DNA of 15,291 bases from Sulfidibacterium sp964598065 (GTDB lineage: Bacteria; Bacteroidota; Bacteroidia; Bacteroidales; F082): the NCBI GenBank assembly GCA_964598065.1, contig CAZRAW010000052.1, positions 1 through 15,291 of the forward strand, in the 5' to 3' direction. Positions 8,071 through 15,291 of this stretch are shown piece after piece. Position 1 is the first letter of the stretch. Each line of letters opens with the position of its first letter. The notes below the pieces were generated by a model, which worked only from the letters and a program-made list of their open reading frames with translations, was not told the origin of the DNA and did no database searches. The translations under genes were made by a program, and so were the position numbers.

Positions 8071-9270
8071 TCAAGATAGAAATATATTTTGTGCGGCATT
8101 TTCCGCGAAAATTACACCGGCTGCCGACCATAATTGATGTTTCATTCCGTCAGCTGACCAGTTGTTGGTATTTAAATACTCGTAAAAACCGTATTGATTA
8201 TCCGGCATTTTCACGGCACGATATAAAGCCCGCCTTAATTTATCGGCAAGTTCTTTTTCATTTGATTTATACAACCCGGCTATCAGTAAGCCGTTCAACA
8301 CAGGCCAAATTCCTCCGTTTTGATATTCACCGGGTCGGTTTCTGAACTGATACGTCCAATTGTTTTGCAATATACGCCATTCGGCATCCCCGTTTTTTAT
8401 AACAGGCCAGAAAGCGGGAACAAGAAAGTCTTTCAACCCGGAAGCAATGGTTTCGATACGGGTTGTTACTTTTTGCTTTTGAGATGTATCATTTATGCCG
8501 AGAATGAAAGTGAGGGCATGTGCGAGGCAGTCGAAATAAGTAAAATATCCGGAAGGTTTAAAGCCTGCCATCCAATGATTTGTTGTACCAGATTCTATCT
8601 GATGAACAAAGGCCGTTTTATGATAAGCTTTTCTTTTATTATTTTCAGAAGGCCAGTAATTTACCATAATGAGTTCTTTGAGTTTTCTGGCTTTTTCAGC
8701 GTATAATTCGGAGACATATACCCGTGAGGCCTCTTCCAAAGCCCAGTAATAAAGCAATTGTTCGGTGAGGTTGTAACCTTCGAGTACAAATTCGTCTGCC
8801 CAGTTTCCGCCTTGTGGGATATACAACAATCCGCGACCATTGAACTCCCATATAGCAAGCGTCTTAAATACTTTCCGTATGGTTTGTTGCATTTCATTTA
8901 GAAAATTCCGGTCTCCGGTTTTCCCGAAATAAAGAAAAACACCTATAACAAACCATAAGCCGGCATCTACCTTTCCGGTCAATGTACCGTAGCTCACATT
9001 TTTCACTTTACCCAGGGCATCTATTTCCATATTGGAGGGAATCATGCCATTGTTATGTTGATTTATTTTTAGGACAATCAAGGTCTTTCTCATGCCTTCT
9101 ATCAATTCTTTTTCATCTGTCAGTAGTGCGCTCAGCCCGGTAATTACACTATCTCTGGCCCAAATTCGATGGTAATTTGCACCGAAGCCTGTTGAAGCGA
9201 CAAAGCCGTTGGAAGTTATTCCTTGTCTGAGTAACGCCACTCCTTTGTGATATGTCTCTGTGCCGTTCAT
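8071..9270 (-). CDS. (alpha/alpha)6-barrel glycoside hydrolase, GH100 neutral invertase-like
   Basis: This 399-residue protein has no signal peptide, so it should act in the cytoplasm. Its motifs line up in order with plant and cyanobacterial neutral/alkaline invertases. YHRIWARDSV (33-42) corresponds to their 'FVRDFVPS', with D40 as the probable general acid. NGMIPSN (74-80) corresponds to 'GVMPASF', and GKVDAGLWFV (99-108) to 'APVDSGLWW'. EYQNGGIWP (315-323) corresponds to 'SYHNGGSWP'. YEYLNTNNWSADGMKHQLWS (363-382) corresponds to 'PEYYD...GKQ...QTW', with E364 as the probable base. It is shorter than typical GH100 proteins, and the same clan-like fold is shared by GH63 glucosylglycerate hydrolases, trehalases and the glycogen-debranching alpha-1,6-glucosidase domain, which remain alternatives. 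Four bases separate it from the symporter gene, suggesting it cleaves what the symporter imports. The sucrose-synthase-like gene in the same operon favours sucrose or a relative. Confidence 0.75.
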   Translation of the reverse strand: MNGTETYHKGVALLRQGITSNGFVASTGFGANYHRIWARDSVITGLSALLTDEKELIEGMRKTLIVLKINQHNNGMIPSNMEIDALGKVKNVSYGTLTGKVDAGLWFVIGVFLYFGKTGDRNFLNEMQQTIRKVFKTLAIWEFNGRGLLYIPQGGNWADEFVLEGYNLTEQLLYYWALEEASRVYVSELYAEKARKLKELIMVNYWPSENNKRKAYHKTAFVHQIESGTTNHWMAGFKPSGYFTYFDCLAHALTFILGINDTSQKQKVTTRIETIASGLKDFLVPAFWPVIKNGDAEWRILQNNWTYQFRNRPGEYQNGGIWPVLNGLLIAGLYKSNEKELADKLRRALYRAVKMPDNQYGFYEYLNTNNWSADGMKHQLWSAAGVIFAENAAQNIFLS

Positions 9271-9274
9271 TTTT

Positions 9275-10885
9275 TTACCTGAAATAATAAACCAGAATTA
9301 AGGTGGCTACAAGGGCTACGATGGCCTGATAACGATAATTTTTAAACCAGGACATTCCTTTCAACATGAGACTCTCTTCTCTGAAAAATTTTCGCGACCA
9401 GGTATATTCTGCAACTGACTCCACAGGAGGCGGAGGAGTAAGCAGCGATATGGGAACAATAATAAAAATTGTTACGGCCAATAGCACCGGAGCTACCAAT
9501 AAAAACTGGATGTGAGCCAGCCAGGGGAAAGCTGCGGGATTTATAAACCGGACATAAACGGTAAACAAGGTAAAGATAAATCCGCCGATTAAACCGGTAA
9601 AAGCGCCTGTGGCATTACTACGTTTCCAAAACAGGCCCAGTAAAAAGACGGCCACAACGGGGGGCGAAATGAGGGCAAGAACCATCTGAAGATATTTGAA
9701 TAATGAAGAAAAATCGGCTATCAGAGGCGACCATGCAGCGGAGATAATCACAAAAATACCGGTAAAAATCTGCCCAATCCTGACCAATTGCTTTGGCGTA
9801 AGGCCGGGTTTAAGGTTACTGACAAAATCCATTGTCATCAAAGTACTTGCCGAATTGAGTGTTGCACTGATACTGGAAGAAATGGCCGCTATCAATCCCG
9901 CAAGGACAATTCCGAGGATTCCTACGGGGAGTAAGTTAAAGAGCATCGTAGGATAGATTAAATCGGGGCTTGGCAGGTTAGGATAAAGCATACGACCAAT
10001 AATTCCGGGAAACACAACAATGAACAAACCGGGAAGTTTCAGAACGCCGGCAAAAAGTGCTCCCCAGCGCCCATGATTTGTGTTTTTAGCGCTTAGTACC
10101 CTTTGCACCATAAACTGGTTAGTTCCCCAAAAATAAAATCCAAGCAGTGGAACTCCTAACAAAAGTCCCAGCCAGGGCATGGATTTATCGTTCATAGGAC
10201 GGATTAGGCTTAGCATGGATTTTGGAGTCTCTGCAAATATCCGCGGAATATCGAAGTTAATTTTTTGTAAAGCAAAAAAAGTTAAAAATACGGCGCCAAG
10301 CATAAGCAATACTCCCTGTACGGCTTCAGTGTACATAACCGCCGAGAGCCCTCCGGTGATCGTATAAGCTGCAGTAATGATGGCCAAAATAGCGACTATC
10401 TGCCACAAATCAAGCGCAGGAAATATCATCTTTACGATAATAGCTCCCGAATACAGAATACCGGCTGTATCAATAATAATATTTCCGACGAGTGTAATAA
10501 ACGAAAAATAATACCTTGAACGAATATCAAATCTGCGCTGCAGGAATTCAGGCATGGTATATACCTTGCTCCTCAAATAGAAAGGGAGGAAAAAGATAGC
10601 GAAAAAAACAAGCACCACCAAAGCCATCCATTCATAGTTAAAAACAGAAATACCCGTACTATAGGCATCTCCGGCAAGACCTACCAGGGCAGGGCTTCCC
10701 ATATTGGCCGCATATAAGGTGATTCCTACAATAGGCCAGGTCATTTTTCGTCCGGCCAAAAAATAATCTTCTTGTGTCTTGTTTTTTGTCTTTTTTCGAC
10801 TGTAAGCCAAGCCCCACAAGGTAATACCCACAATGTAAACCAATATAATGGTAATATCAATGGGACTTATAACAATGTCTTTCAT
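9275..10885 (-). CDS. SGLT-type Na+/sugar symporter (SSS family)
   Basis: This 536-residue inner-membrane protein has about fourteen hydrophobic segments and is the first gene of the five-gene operon. Residues 40-51, DYFLAGRKMTWP, and the following YAANMGS are the classical solute:sodium symporter signature near helix 1. GGLSAVMYTEAVQ (178-190) and FWGTNQFMVQRVLSAKN (252-268) match the sugar-transporting SGLT branch ('TDQ.IVQR.LAAKN'). ISSSISATLNSASTLMTMDF (335-354) matches the conserved helix that contributes to the Na2 sodium site. It should bring a sugar into the cytoplasm with Na+. The sugar is not readable from sequence, but the next genes encode a cytosolic disaccharidase-like enzyme and a sucrose-synthase-like enzyme, so an intact disaccharide is plausible. 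Confidence 0.9.
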   Translation of the reverse strand: MKDIVISPIDITIILVYIVGITLWGLAYSRKKTKNKTQEDYFLAGRKMTWPIVGITLYAANMGSPALVGLAGDAYSTGISVFNYEWMALVVLVFFAIFFLPFYLRSKVYTMPEFLQRRFDIRSRYYFSFITLVGNIIIDTAGILYSGAIIVKMIFPALDLWQIVAILAIITAAYTITGGLSAVMYTEAVQGVLLMLGAVFLTFFALQKINFDIPRIFAETPKSMLSLIRPMNDKSMPWLGLLLGVPLLGFYFWGTNQFMVQRVLSAKNTNHGRWGALFAGVLKLPGLFIVVFPGIIGRMLYPNLPSPDLIYPTMLFNLLPVGILGIVLAGLIAAISSSISATLNSASTLMTMDFVSNLKPGLTPKQLVRIGQIFTGIFVIISAAWSPLIADFSSLFKYLQMVLALISPPVVAVFLLGLFWKRSNATGAFTGLIGGFIFTLFTVYVRFINPAAFPWLAHIQFLLVAPVLLAVTIFIIVPISLLTPPPPVESVAEYTWSRKFFREESLMLKGMSWFKNYRYQAIVALVATLILVYYFR

Positions 10886-11091
10886 AGTGTATATTTAAAA
10901 CCGGTTTGGAAAATTACAAAAAGAGGGGTATCAAGAGTTCGCCCTGCTTTGGAATATAACGGTTATGCTAACGTTAAGGTTTCCTGAAAAAATTCATTTT
11001 CGCGAAACTTTCTTAATAAAGCAGTTGAAACTTTTGAATCGGCCCCTCTTAACACAAAAAATTATCTATATTCGATTAAATTAATTCAATA
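10886..11091. promoter_or_regulatory. Leader of the sugar operon with three short palindromes
   Basis: This non-coding stretch upstream of the symporter gene holds three short perfect palindromes: AAACCGGTTT (10898-10907), TAACGTTA (10969-10976) and TTTCGCGAAA (10998-11007). The first two are centred on CG, as LacI-family operators usually are. On the minus strand TAATTTTC (10909-10916) is a one-mismatch -7 box and would place the transcript start inside the first palindrome, but no -33 box sits at normal spacing. The three sites do not share one sequence, so at most one or two are likely to be true operators. Confidence 0.3.
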
Positions 11092-11151
11092 AAAACTAAA
11101 AGTTTTAATACTTCATTAACCCGGAAACAAAAGTCCGGGTTAATGAAGTAT
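11092..11151 (-). terminator. Strong hairpin after the TonB receptor gene
   Basis: The arms at 11108-11125 and 11134-11151 form a perfect 18-bp stem with an 8-nt loop. The stem begins 32 nt after the receptor stop codon. A second small hairpin with arms AAAACT/AGTTTT (11092-11097 and 11101-11106) follows directly on the minus strand, and both are followed by U-rich sequence. It is either an intrinsic terminator or an attenuating/mRNA-stabilising stem between the receptor gene and the sugar operon. Confidence 0.65.
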
Positions 11152-11183
11152 CAAAGTAAAAAAATTAAAGAACATTACACTTT

Positions 11184-13865
11184 TTAAAAGCTGTATCGAA
11201 ATGACAAAACAACAGAGCGTCCCAAAATAGACCGGGCATAGAAATACTGGCTGCTTACGCTCGTAAGTCCCGACCTGGGATTTCCTTCGGTAAGACCAAT
11301 TGCATTAAACAGGTTACTACCAGCCACAGAAATGGTAATGTGGCTGCTTACGGAATAATCTACAAATGCATTAATTTGTGAAAACCGGGGAAGCACCTGT
11401 TTGTTTTCGGGATTGGTAAATCTATTACCAAAATATTGCCAGGCAACACTAACATTCAACTTACCAAGCTGATAAGTTGGCCGGAAAGTAAAATACAATT
11501 TGGGAAGCCGTTGAATATAATGTCCGCTGAAATCAAAAGTTTCACCAGGGCCAATGACGCCATTGCCATTCAGGTCTTCGTTATAAACCCAATTATGGTA
11601 TTTGGCATCCTGATATGTTCCCGTAAGGGAAAGGTTCAGGTTTCCCAATTGCGCTACGGCTTCCAGTTCAAGGCCTGCGGCAGAAGTATTATAATACTGT
11701 TGAATGGCCGTTAAAACGCCGTTTAACTGAACAAAATCGGTGAAAGCAATGTGATTAAAGTAACTATAGAATCCGGTTGCAAAAAGAGCAATTTTTGAAG
11801 AATTATATTTAAAACCCAGTTCGTACTGATAAATACTTTCAACTCTTGCGGAAGCAGGAAATCCATCTTTTGTTGATTCGGTAGCGCCAAAGGCATATGC
11901 GCGATCGGCCGGAGCCCTGTGGCCGTTACTGGCTCTGACAAAAACGGCTGTGTTTTTATTAAATTCGTAATTCAGCCCCAACGACCAGGACAAAACACTA
12001 TATTTATAATGGAACGGAATGAAATTTCCCGAACCATACTGTACGTTTGTTTCGGCCGGGGATATGATACCATCACCATTTACATCATAAGTGTAATTTT
12101 TTACCTTTTCCGAATAGCCGTACGTTCTTCCCATGTCAAAACGCAAGCCGGCATTTACGGTTAATTGTCCAATGTCCCATTCATCAAAAAGATAAAGCGC
12201 ATTTATACGGGTTAACGCATTATAATCACGATATAGCGTGCCGTATTGTGAATAGCCATCTGTAGTAAGTGATACTCCGTTAGCATCGTTAATCAGGTTC
12301 AGTTTTCTGGTATTGTTTCCTGAAATATCAACCAGCATATTGTGCCACCACCATTTGGAAGAAACTGTATTGGTAGAAAAATTCCACCCGGCTGTAATGG
12401 TGTTATTTTTCATTTTTTTTGTTAATTTAAAATCATTTCCAAATTCTTGTAAAGGCAAATGCACTGCCCACCAGCCATAAATTCCCACCAGTCCGTTTCC
12501 ATTGAGCGAGCTTATGTTTGTAATGGGTTGTCCTGCCTTATAACCGTCGGCAAAAGTATAATGATAATTGGTTAGTCCCCTGCTGCTGGCATAATCGCTG
12601 GCACTTTCAGGGCCGGATATACCAAAAATAGAATTGAACTGCAAGTTGATGTACGATTTCTCAAAGTTATCTTTCAGACTCCAGTTGTTTCCAAGGTTAA
12701 AATATGCTTCCCCGCCAAACGAGAAAATTTGCGGATGCATCCCGTCGGCCAGGTTTTCATTTACTTCGGCTCCTGAAGGAGTGGTAGCATGTAGTCTCAT
12801 TAAATCCAGACTTTTCATTGTACCATAATTAGCATTAAATCCCGGAATACTGGTGGCAGGATTGCCCTGCATTGGAAAAGGCAAATAAGCAATAGTCTTG
12901 TCATTCAACAGTTTTGTTCTTAACCGGAAATACCCTTTTTTAAACAAATAAGTAACATTTGCTTTAATCTGGCCACCATTATTGGCAGTATATCCTGGAG
13001 AGCGAATACCATCGTCAGCCCGGTAAAAGCCACCTATATCATACCGAAGATTCTTCGAAATGGGCCCGCCAATGTTAAAACCGGTACGGGAATGCATGTA
13101 TGTTAATCCAACGTACTGAATAAAAGTTCCTTTTGTAGTTGGTCCTCCAGTTTTAGAAATGAAATTAATAATCCCACCCGGAGCATTACTGGTAAGAACG
13201 GAAGCAGAACCACCTCTTACAGCTTCCATACGGGCAACTGTTTGATCCACCCTTACCATGATATCAGTATTGCCAAACATCAAGTCGCCGTACTCAAACA
13301 CCGGCATTCCATCTTCCTGAAGTTGCACATATCGCAATCCTCCCGAACTGGGAAGCCCACGGGCAAAAACATTGGCGTTTCCTTTACCACCCGAGCTTTC
13401 CACATAAAATCCCGGAATAGATTTTAACAAATCGGCTGTCCCCCGGGGAGAAATCTCCGATATCTTCTTTGCAGAAATTGTTGTGATGGCTATGCTGGAG
13501 GCAAGCTTGGTTTGCTTATTTTGTACTCCGGTTACCACTACTTGATTTAAAGACAGCAAATCTTCCTTTAACACAAAATTTTTAGTTACTGTTTCTCCGT
13601 TACGCATTTCAAACCGATACGTTATCGGGATGAACCCGGTAAAAGAAATTTCCAAAACATTTTTTCCTGCCGGAACATGCAGCACATAATTCCCGTTTGT
13701 ACCGGAAGTAGTACCGGTTGTAGTCCCTTTCAGTAAAATATTAGCGCCCGGAACGGATTTACCATTTCCGAGGGTAAGGGTACCTTTAATGGTTCCCTGA
13801 GCCATTAACCCCACCGAAAAAGTCAGGGTCAACATCACCATAATAATAGATACAATTTTTTTCAT
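11184..13865 (-). CDS. TonB-dependent outer-membrane receptor
   Basis: The protein has 893 residues. Residues 1-22 are a signal peptide (KK, hydrophobic core, cleavage after LMA). A carboxypeptidase-regulatory-like domain covers about 24-100 (QGTIKGTLTLGNGKSVPGAN onward), and NQVVVTG at 107-113 is the TonB-box region. The plug domain covers about 120-240 and includes LLKSIPGFYVESSGG, VFARGLP and ASVLTSNAPGGIINFISKTGG. The remainder is a 22-strand-type barrel ending in the aromatic SVVLSFRYSF. It would import a ligand across the outer membrane with energy from TonB-ExbBD. It is shorter than typical SusC proteins, and no SusD gene is adjacent, so it is a SusD-independent receptor. Two EF-hand-like loops lie in predicted barrel loops (residues 594-605 and 764-775). 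Its position next to a LacI regulator and the sugar operon suggests a small saccharide as ligand, but the ligand is not proven. Confidence 0.92.
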   Translation of the reverse strand: MKKIVSIIMVMLTLTFSVGLMAQGTIKGTLTLGNGKSVPGANILLKGTTTGTTSGTNGNYVLHVPAGKNVLEISFTGFIPITYRFEMRNGETVTKNFVLKEDLLSLNQVVVTGVQNKQTKLASSIAITTISAKKISEISPRGTADLLKSIPGFYVESSGGKGNANVFARGLPSSGGLRYVQLQEDGMPVFEYGDLMFGNTDIMVRVDQTVARMEAVRGGSASVLTSNAPGGIINFISKTGGPTTKGTFIQYVGLTYMHSRTGFNIGGPISKNLRYDIGGFYRADDGIRSPGYTANNGGQIKANVTYLFKKGYFRLRTKLLNDKTIAYLPFPMQGNPATSIPGFNANYGTMKSLDLMRLHATTPSGAEVNENLADGMHPQIFSFGGEAYFNLGNNWSLKDNFEKSYINLQFNSIFGISGPESASDYASSRGLTNYHYTFADGYKAGQPITNISSLNGNGLVGIYGWWAVHLPLQEFGNDFKLTKKMKNNTITAGWNFSTNTVSSKWWWHNMLVDISGNNTRKLNLINDANGVSLTTDGYSQYGTLYRDYNALTRINALYLFDEWDIGQLTVNAGLRFDMGRTYGYSEKVKNYTYDVNGDGIISPAETNVQYGSGNFIPFHYKYSVLSWSLGLNYEFNKNTAVFVRASNGHRAPADRAYAFGATESTKDGFPASARVESIYQYELGFKYNSSKIALFATGFYSYFNHIAFTDFVQLNGVLTAIQQYYNTSAAGLELEAVAQLGNLNLSLTGTYQDAKYHNWVYNEDLNGNGVIGPGETFDFSGHYIQRLPKLYFTFRPTYQLGKLNVSVAWQYFGNRFTNPENKQVLPRFSQINAFVDYSVSSHITISVAGSNLFNAIGLTEGNPRSGLTSVSSQYFYARSILGRSVVLSFRYSF

Positions 13866-13903
13866 AATAAATAATTTTATTAAATGAATATTGAATGAAT
13901 GGT

Positions 13904-13936
13904 TAAAAGTAAATCATTAATTGCCTGAAAAACAAC
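13904..13936 (-). promoter_or_regulatory. Candidate promoter of the TonB receptor gene
   Basis: On the minus strand, GTTG (13933-13936) is followed after 21 nt by TACTTTTA (13904-13911), one mismatch from TAnnTTTG. The start codon at 13865 is 38 nt downstream of the -7 box, leaving an A/T-rich leader. Confidence 0.35.
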
Positions 13937-13956
13937 GTTCTCCTCCTCCCTTTTTA

Positions 13957-13970
13957 TGCACACGTGAACA
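13957..13970. promoter_or_regulatory. Candidate LacI-type operator
   Basis: TGCACACGTGAACA is an imperfect palindrome (10 of 14 positions symmetric) around a CACGTG core centred on CG. It sits in the divergent intergenic region between the receptor gene and the LacI-family gene, about 20 bp upstream of the receptor's candidate -33 box. That position suits an activator or a shared operator. Confidence 0.35.
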
Positions 13971-14043
13971 CACACCTGAATTGTTTATAACAAATCTGTT
14001 TTTGTTAATAACTTTCTTTAAATTATTCTGTTTGTTATTGATG

Positions 14044-14074
14044 ATTGTTTAAAAGCAGAAATTCTTTATTTTAG
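14044..14074 (+). promoter_or_regulatory. Candidate promoter of the LacI-family gene
   Basis: ATTG (14044-14047) is followed after 19 nt by TATTTTAG (14067-14074), a one-mismatch match to the Bacteroidota -7 box. The ATG at 14094 lies 19 nt downstream. Confidence 0.45.
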
Positions 14075-14093
14075 CCAACAATATATTTTCAAC

Positions 14094-15116
14094 ATGAATA
14101 ACAGGAAAAGGAGAGTTACCTTAAAGGATATTGCTAACCAAATAGGTGTTTCTCATACAACCGTTTCACGCGCACTCCGAAATCATCCCGACATTAGTCC
14201 CGACAGGAAAGAGCAGATTAAAAATCTCGCTAAAAGCATGCATTACAACCCAAATGCTTTTGCGCTTAGTTTACGTAATTCATACAGTAAGTTTATAGGC
14301 CTTATTATCCCTGAAATTACCTTGTATGCGTTTCCATCGATGGTTAAAGGGGTTTCCGAATTTTGCTATAACGCAGGTTATAATGTGATCATTCTATCCT
14401 CTAACGAATCATACGAAAGAGAAGTCCAAAATACCGAGCTAATGTTATCGAGTCAGGTTGATGGTCTGCTGGTAGCCATTTCCAAGGAGACACAAAAATA
14501 TGATCATTTTGAACTACTTGAAGAAGAAGGAATTCCGGTTGTTTTTCTTGATAGGGTCTTCAGGAACTATGGAAAATCAAAAGTAATGATAGATGGTATC
14601 AGGGCTGCCTATACGGCTACCAAACACCTGATTGAGACCGGTCGGAAAAAATTGGCTTATTTTGGTGGAAATCCTTCCTTGTTTATTACCAAACAGCGTC
14701 TTACAGGTTTTAGGAAGGCACTTCGCGACTATAATATGAAAGAACATGCCGTCATTTTTGCCGATGATGCGGAAGATGCCCGGCACAAAACTTTTGACCT
14801 TTTCGGCAGAAAAGATATTCCCGATGGGATTATGAGTATCAGCGATGAGGTTCTGACCGGGATAATTCCATCTTTGCAGGAGCTTAACATTCGCATTCCG
14901 GAGAAAGTGGCAATTGTCAGTTTTAGCGATGGGCCTATATCCCTGATGTATAAACCGGCTATTTCTATTATCCATCACTCTCTTTCCCGTGTAGGTCGGG
15001 TTGCGGTTGATTTATTAATTCAGAGAATTGAAAATCCGGAAGGAAAATATCAGCAAATTCGTATTGTCAATACGGAACTAATAGTACGGGGAAGTACTGT
15101 TAAACTTGAAGGATAA
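14094..15116 (+). CDS. LacI-family transcriptional regulator
   Basis: This 340-residue protein is the standard length for the family. The N-terminal helix-turn-helix (about residues 8-30) reads VTLKDIANQIGVSHTTVSRA, followed by PDISPDRKEQI and the hinge region YNPNAFALSLR (51-61) that inserts in the minor groove. Residues 65-340 form the periplasmic-binding-protein-like effector domain, starting KFIGLIIPEI and including QVDGLLVAIS, GIPVVFLDR, HLIETGRKKLAYFGG and VAIVSFSDG. It would bind a sugar or sugar phosphate and control the divergent TonB receptor gene and probably the downstream sugar operon. The Bacteroidota promoter just upstream and the palindrome in the shared intergenic region fit local control. 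Whether it represses or activates is not visible. Confidence 0.93.
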   Translation: MNNRKRRVTLKDIANQIGVSHTTVSRALRNHPDISPDRKEQIKNLAKSMHYNPNAFALSLRNSYSKFIGLIIPEITLYAFPSMVKGVSEFCYNAGYNVIILSSNESYEREVQNTELMLSSQVDGLLVAISKETQKYDHFELLEEEGIPVVFLDRVFRNYGKSKVMIDGIRAAYTATKHLIETGRKKLAYFGGNPSLFITKQRLTGFRKALRDYNMKEHAVIFADDAEDARHKTFDLFGRKDIPDGIMSISDEVLTGIIPSLQELNIRIPEKVAIVSFSDGPISLMYKPAISIIHHSLSRVGRVAVDLLIQRIENPEGKYQQIRIVNTELIVRGSTVKLEG

Positions 15117-15122
15117 AAATCC

Positions 15123-15149
15123 GGCTGACTTGTTGATATACAGCCTTAT
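15123..15149 (+). terminator. Weak hairpin between the regulator gene and purM
   Basis: GGCTG (15123-15127) pairs with CAGCC (15141-15145) across a 13-nt loop, followed by TTATT. It lies 6 nt after the regulator stop in the 54-nt gap between convergent genes. The short stem makes this a weak call. Confidence 0.25.
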
Positions 15150-15170
15150 TCGTAACTGGTATTTTCCGGG

Positions 15171-15291
15171 TTAATACTCAAACTCCCCATAGTCCGAACG
15201 AATCGTCAGCTTTTTGGCATTAGCGGCCTCCACCCGGCCAACAATACGTGCGTCAATATTGAAACTTTCTGAAATTTCAATCAGCGCTTCC
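15171..15291 (-). CDS. purM: Phosphoribosylformylglycinamidine cyclo-ligase (AIR synthase), C-terminal 39 residues
   Basis: Only the 3' end is in the window; the frame is open from the right edge to the TAA at 15171-15173. The tail reads ISESFNIDARIVGRVEAANA, then KKLTIRSDYGEFEY. I recognise it as the C-terminus of Bacteroidales PurM (recalled pattern: 'ISKSFxIDAQIVGxVE...KKLTIxSEYGEFEY'). PurM closes the imidazole ring in de novo purine synthesis (FGAM + ATP to AIR). It is convergent with the regulator gene and unrelated to the sugar locus. The identification rests on a short stretch and memory of the family. Confidence 0.7.
   Translation of the reverse strand, partial: EALIEISESFNIDARIVGRVEAANAKKLTIRSDYGEFEY

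Noticed and set aside
14577..14978. A 133-codon minus-strand open frame within the regulator gene
   Set aside because: It is antisense to the LacI effector domain, which is continuous and motif-complete on the plus strand.
1..15291. Mobile elements, CRISPR arrays, tRNA or rRNA genes
   Set aside because: No transposase or integrase frame, no regularly spaced repeats and no tRNA-like cloverleaf or rRNA sequence was recognised.

Overview
The window looks like a chromosomal segment of a member of the Bacteroidota (Bacteroidales-like). The grounds are perfect or near matches to the phylum's -7 promoter element TAnnTTTG, start sites without Shine-Dalgarno sequences, a TonB-dependent receptor with an N-terminal carboxypeptidase-regulatory-like domain, and a PurM C-terminus of Bacteroidales type. 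No rRNA, tRNA, CRISPR array, insertion sequence or phage gene is visible.

Layout. (1) Positions 1-3026, minus strand: the start of a DAK2/DhaL-domain protein (cut by the window edge), preceded by a 734-residue cation-chloride-cotransporter-like permease, with a hairpin terminator between them. (2) 3210-4856, plus strand: an AMP-forming acyl-CoA synthetase with a clear TAnnTTTG promoter. (3) 4875-10885, minus strand: a compact five-gene operon (gaps of 4, 15 and 5 nt, then a stop/start overlap) transcribed in the order SGLT-type Na+/sugar symporter, GH100/invertase-like hydrolase, P-loop uridine-kinase-like kinase, sucrose-phosphate-synthase-like GT4 glycosyltransferase, and a GalT/GDP-hexose-phosphorylase-like HIT-superfamily protein. 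(4) 11184-13865, minus strand: a TonB-dependent receptor without a SusD partner, separated from the operon by an 18-bp perfect hairpin. (5) 14094-15116, plus strand: a divergent LacI-family regulator. (6) 15171-15291, minus strand: the 3' end of purM.

How the genes may work together. The receptor, symporter and LacI regulator frame a sugar-utilisation locus. The cytoplasmic enzymes centre on a sucrose-like disaccharide: an invertase-like hydrolase next to a sucrose(-phosphate) synthase homologue recalls the two plant routes of sucrose breakdown. The unexpected member is the GalT/GDPGP-like protein. If the glycosyltransferase runs backwards (disaccharide or its phosphate + NDP to NDP-glucose + fructose or fructose-6-P) and the GalT-like protein phosphorolyses NDP-glucose (to glucose-1-P + NDP), the pair would be a two-enzyme, nucleotide-recycling disaccharide phosphorolysis, with the small kinase phosphorylating the disaccharide or the released sugar. 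This pathway is an inference from gene content. Synthesis of a sucrose-like compatible solute is the main alternative.
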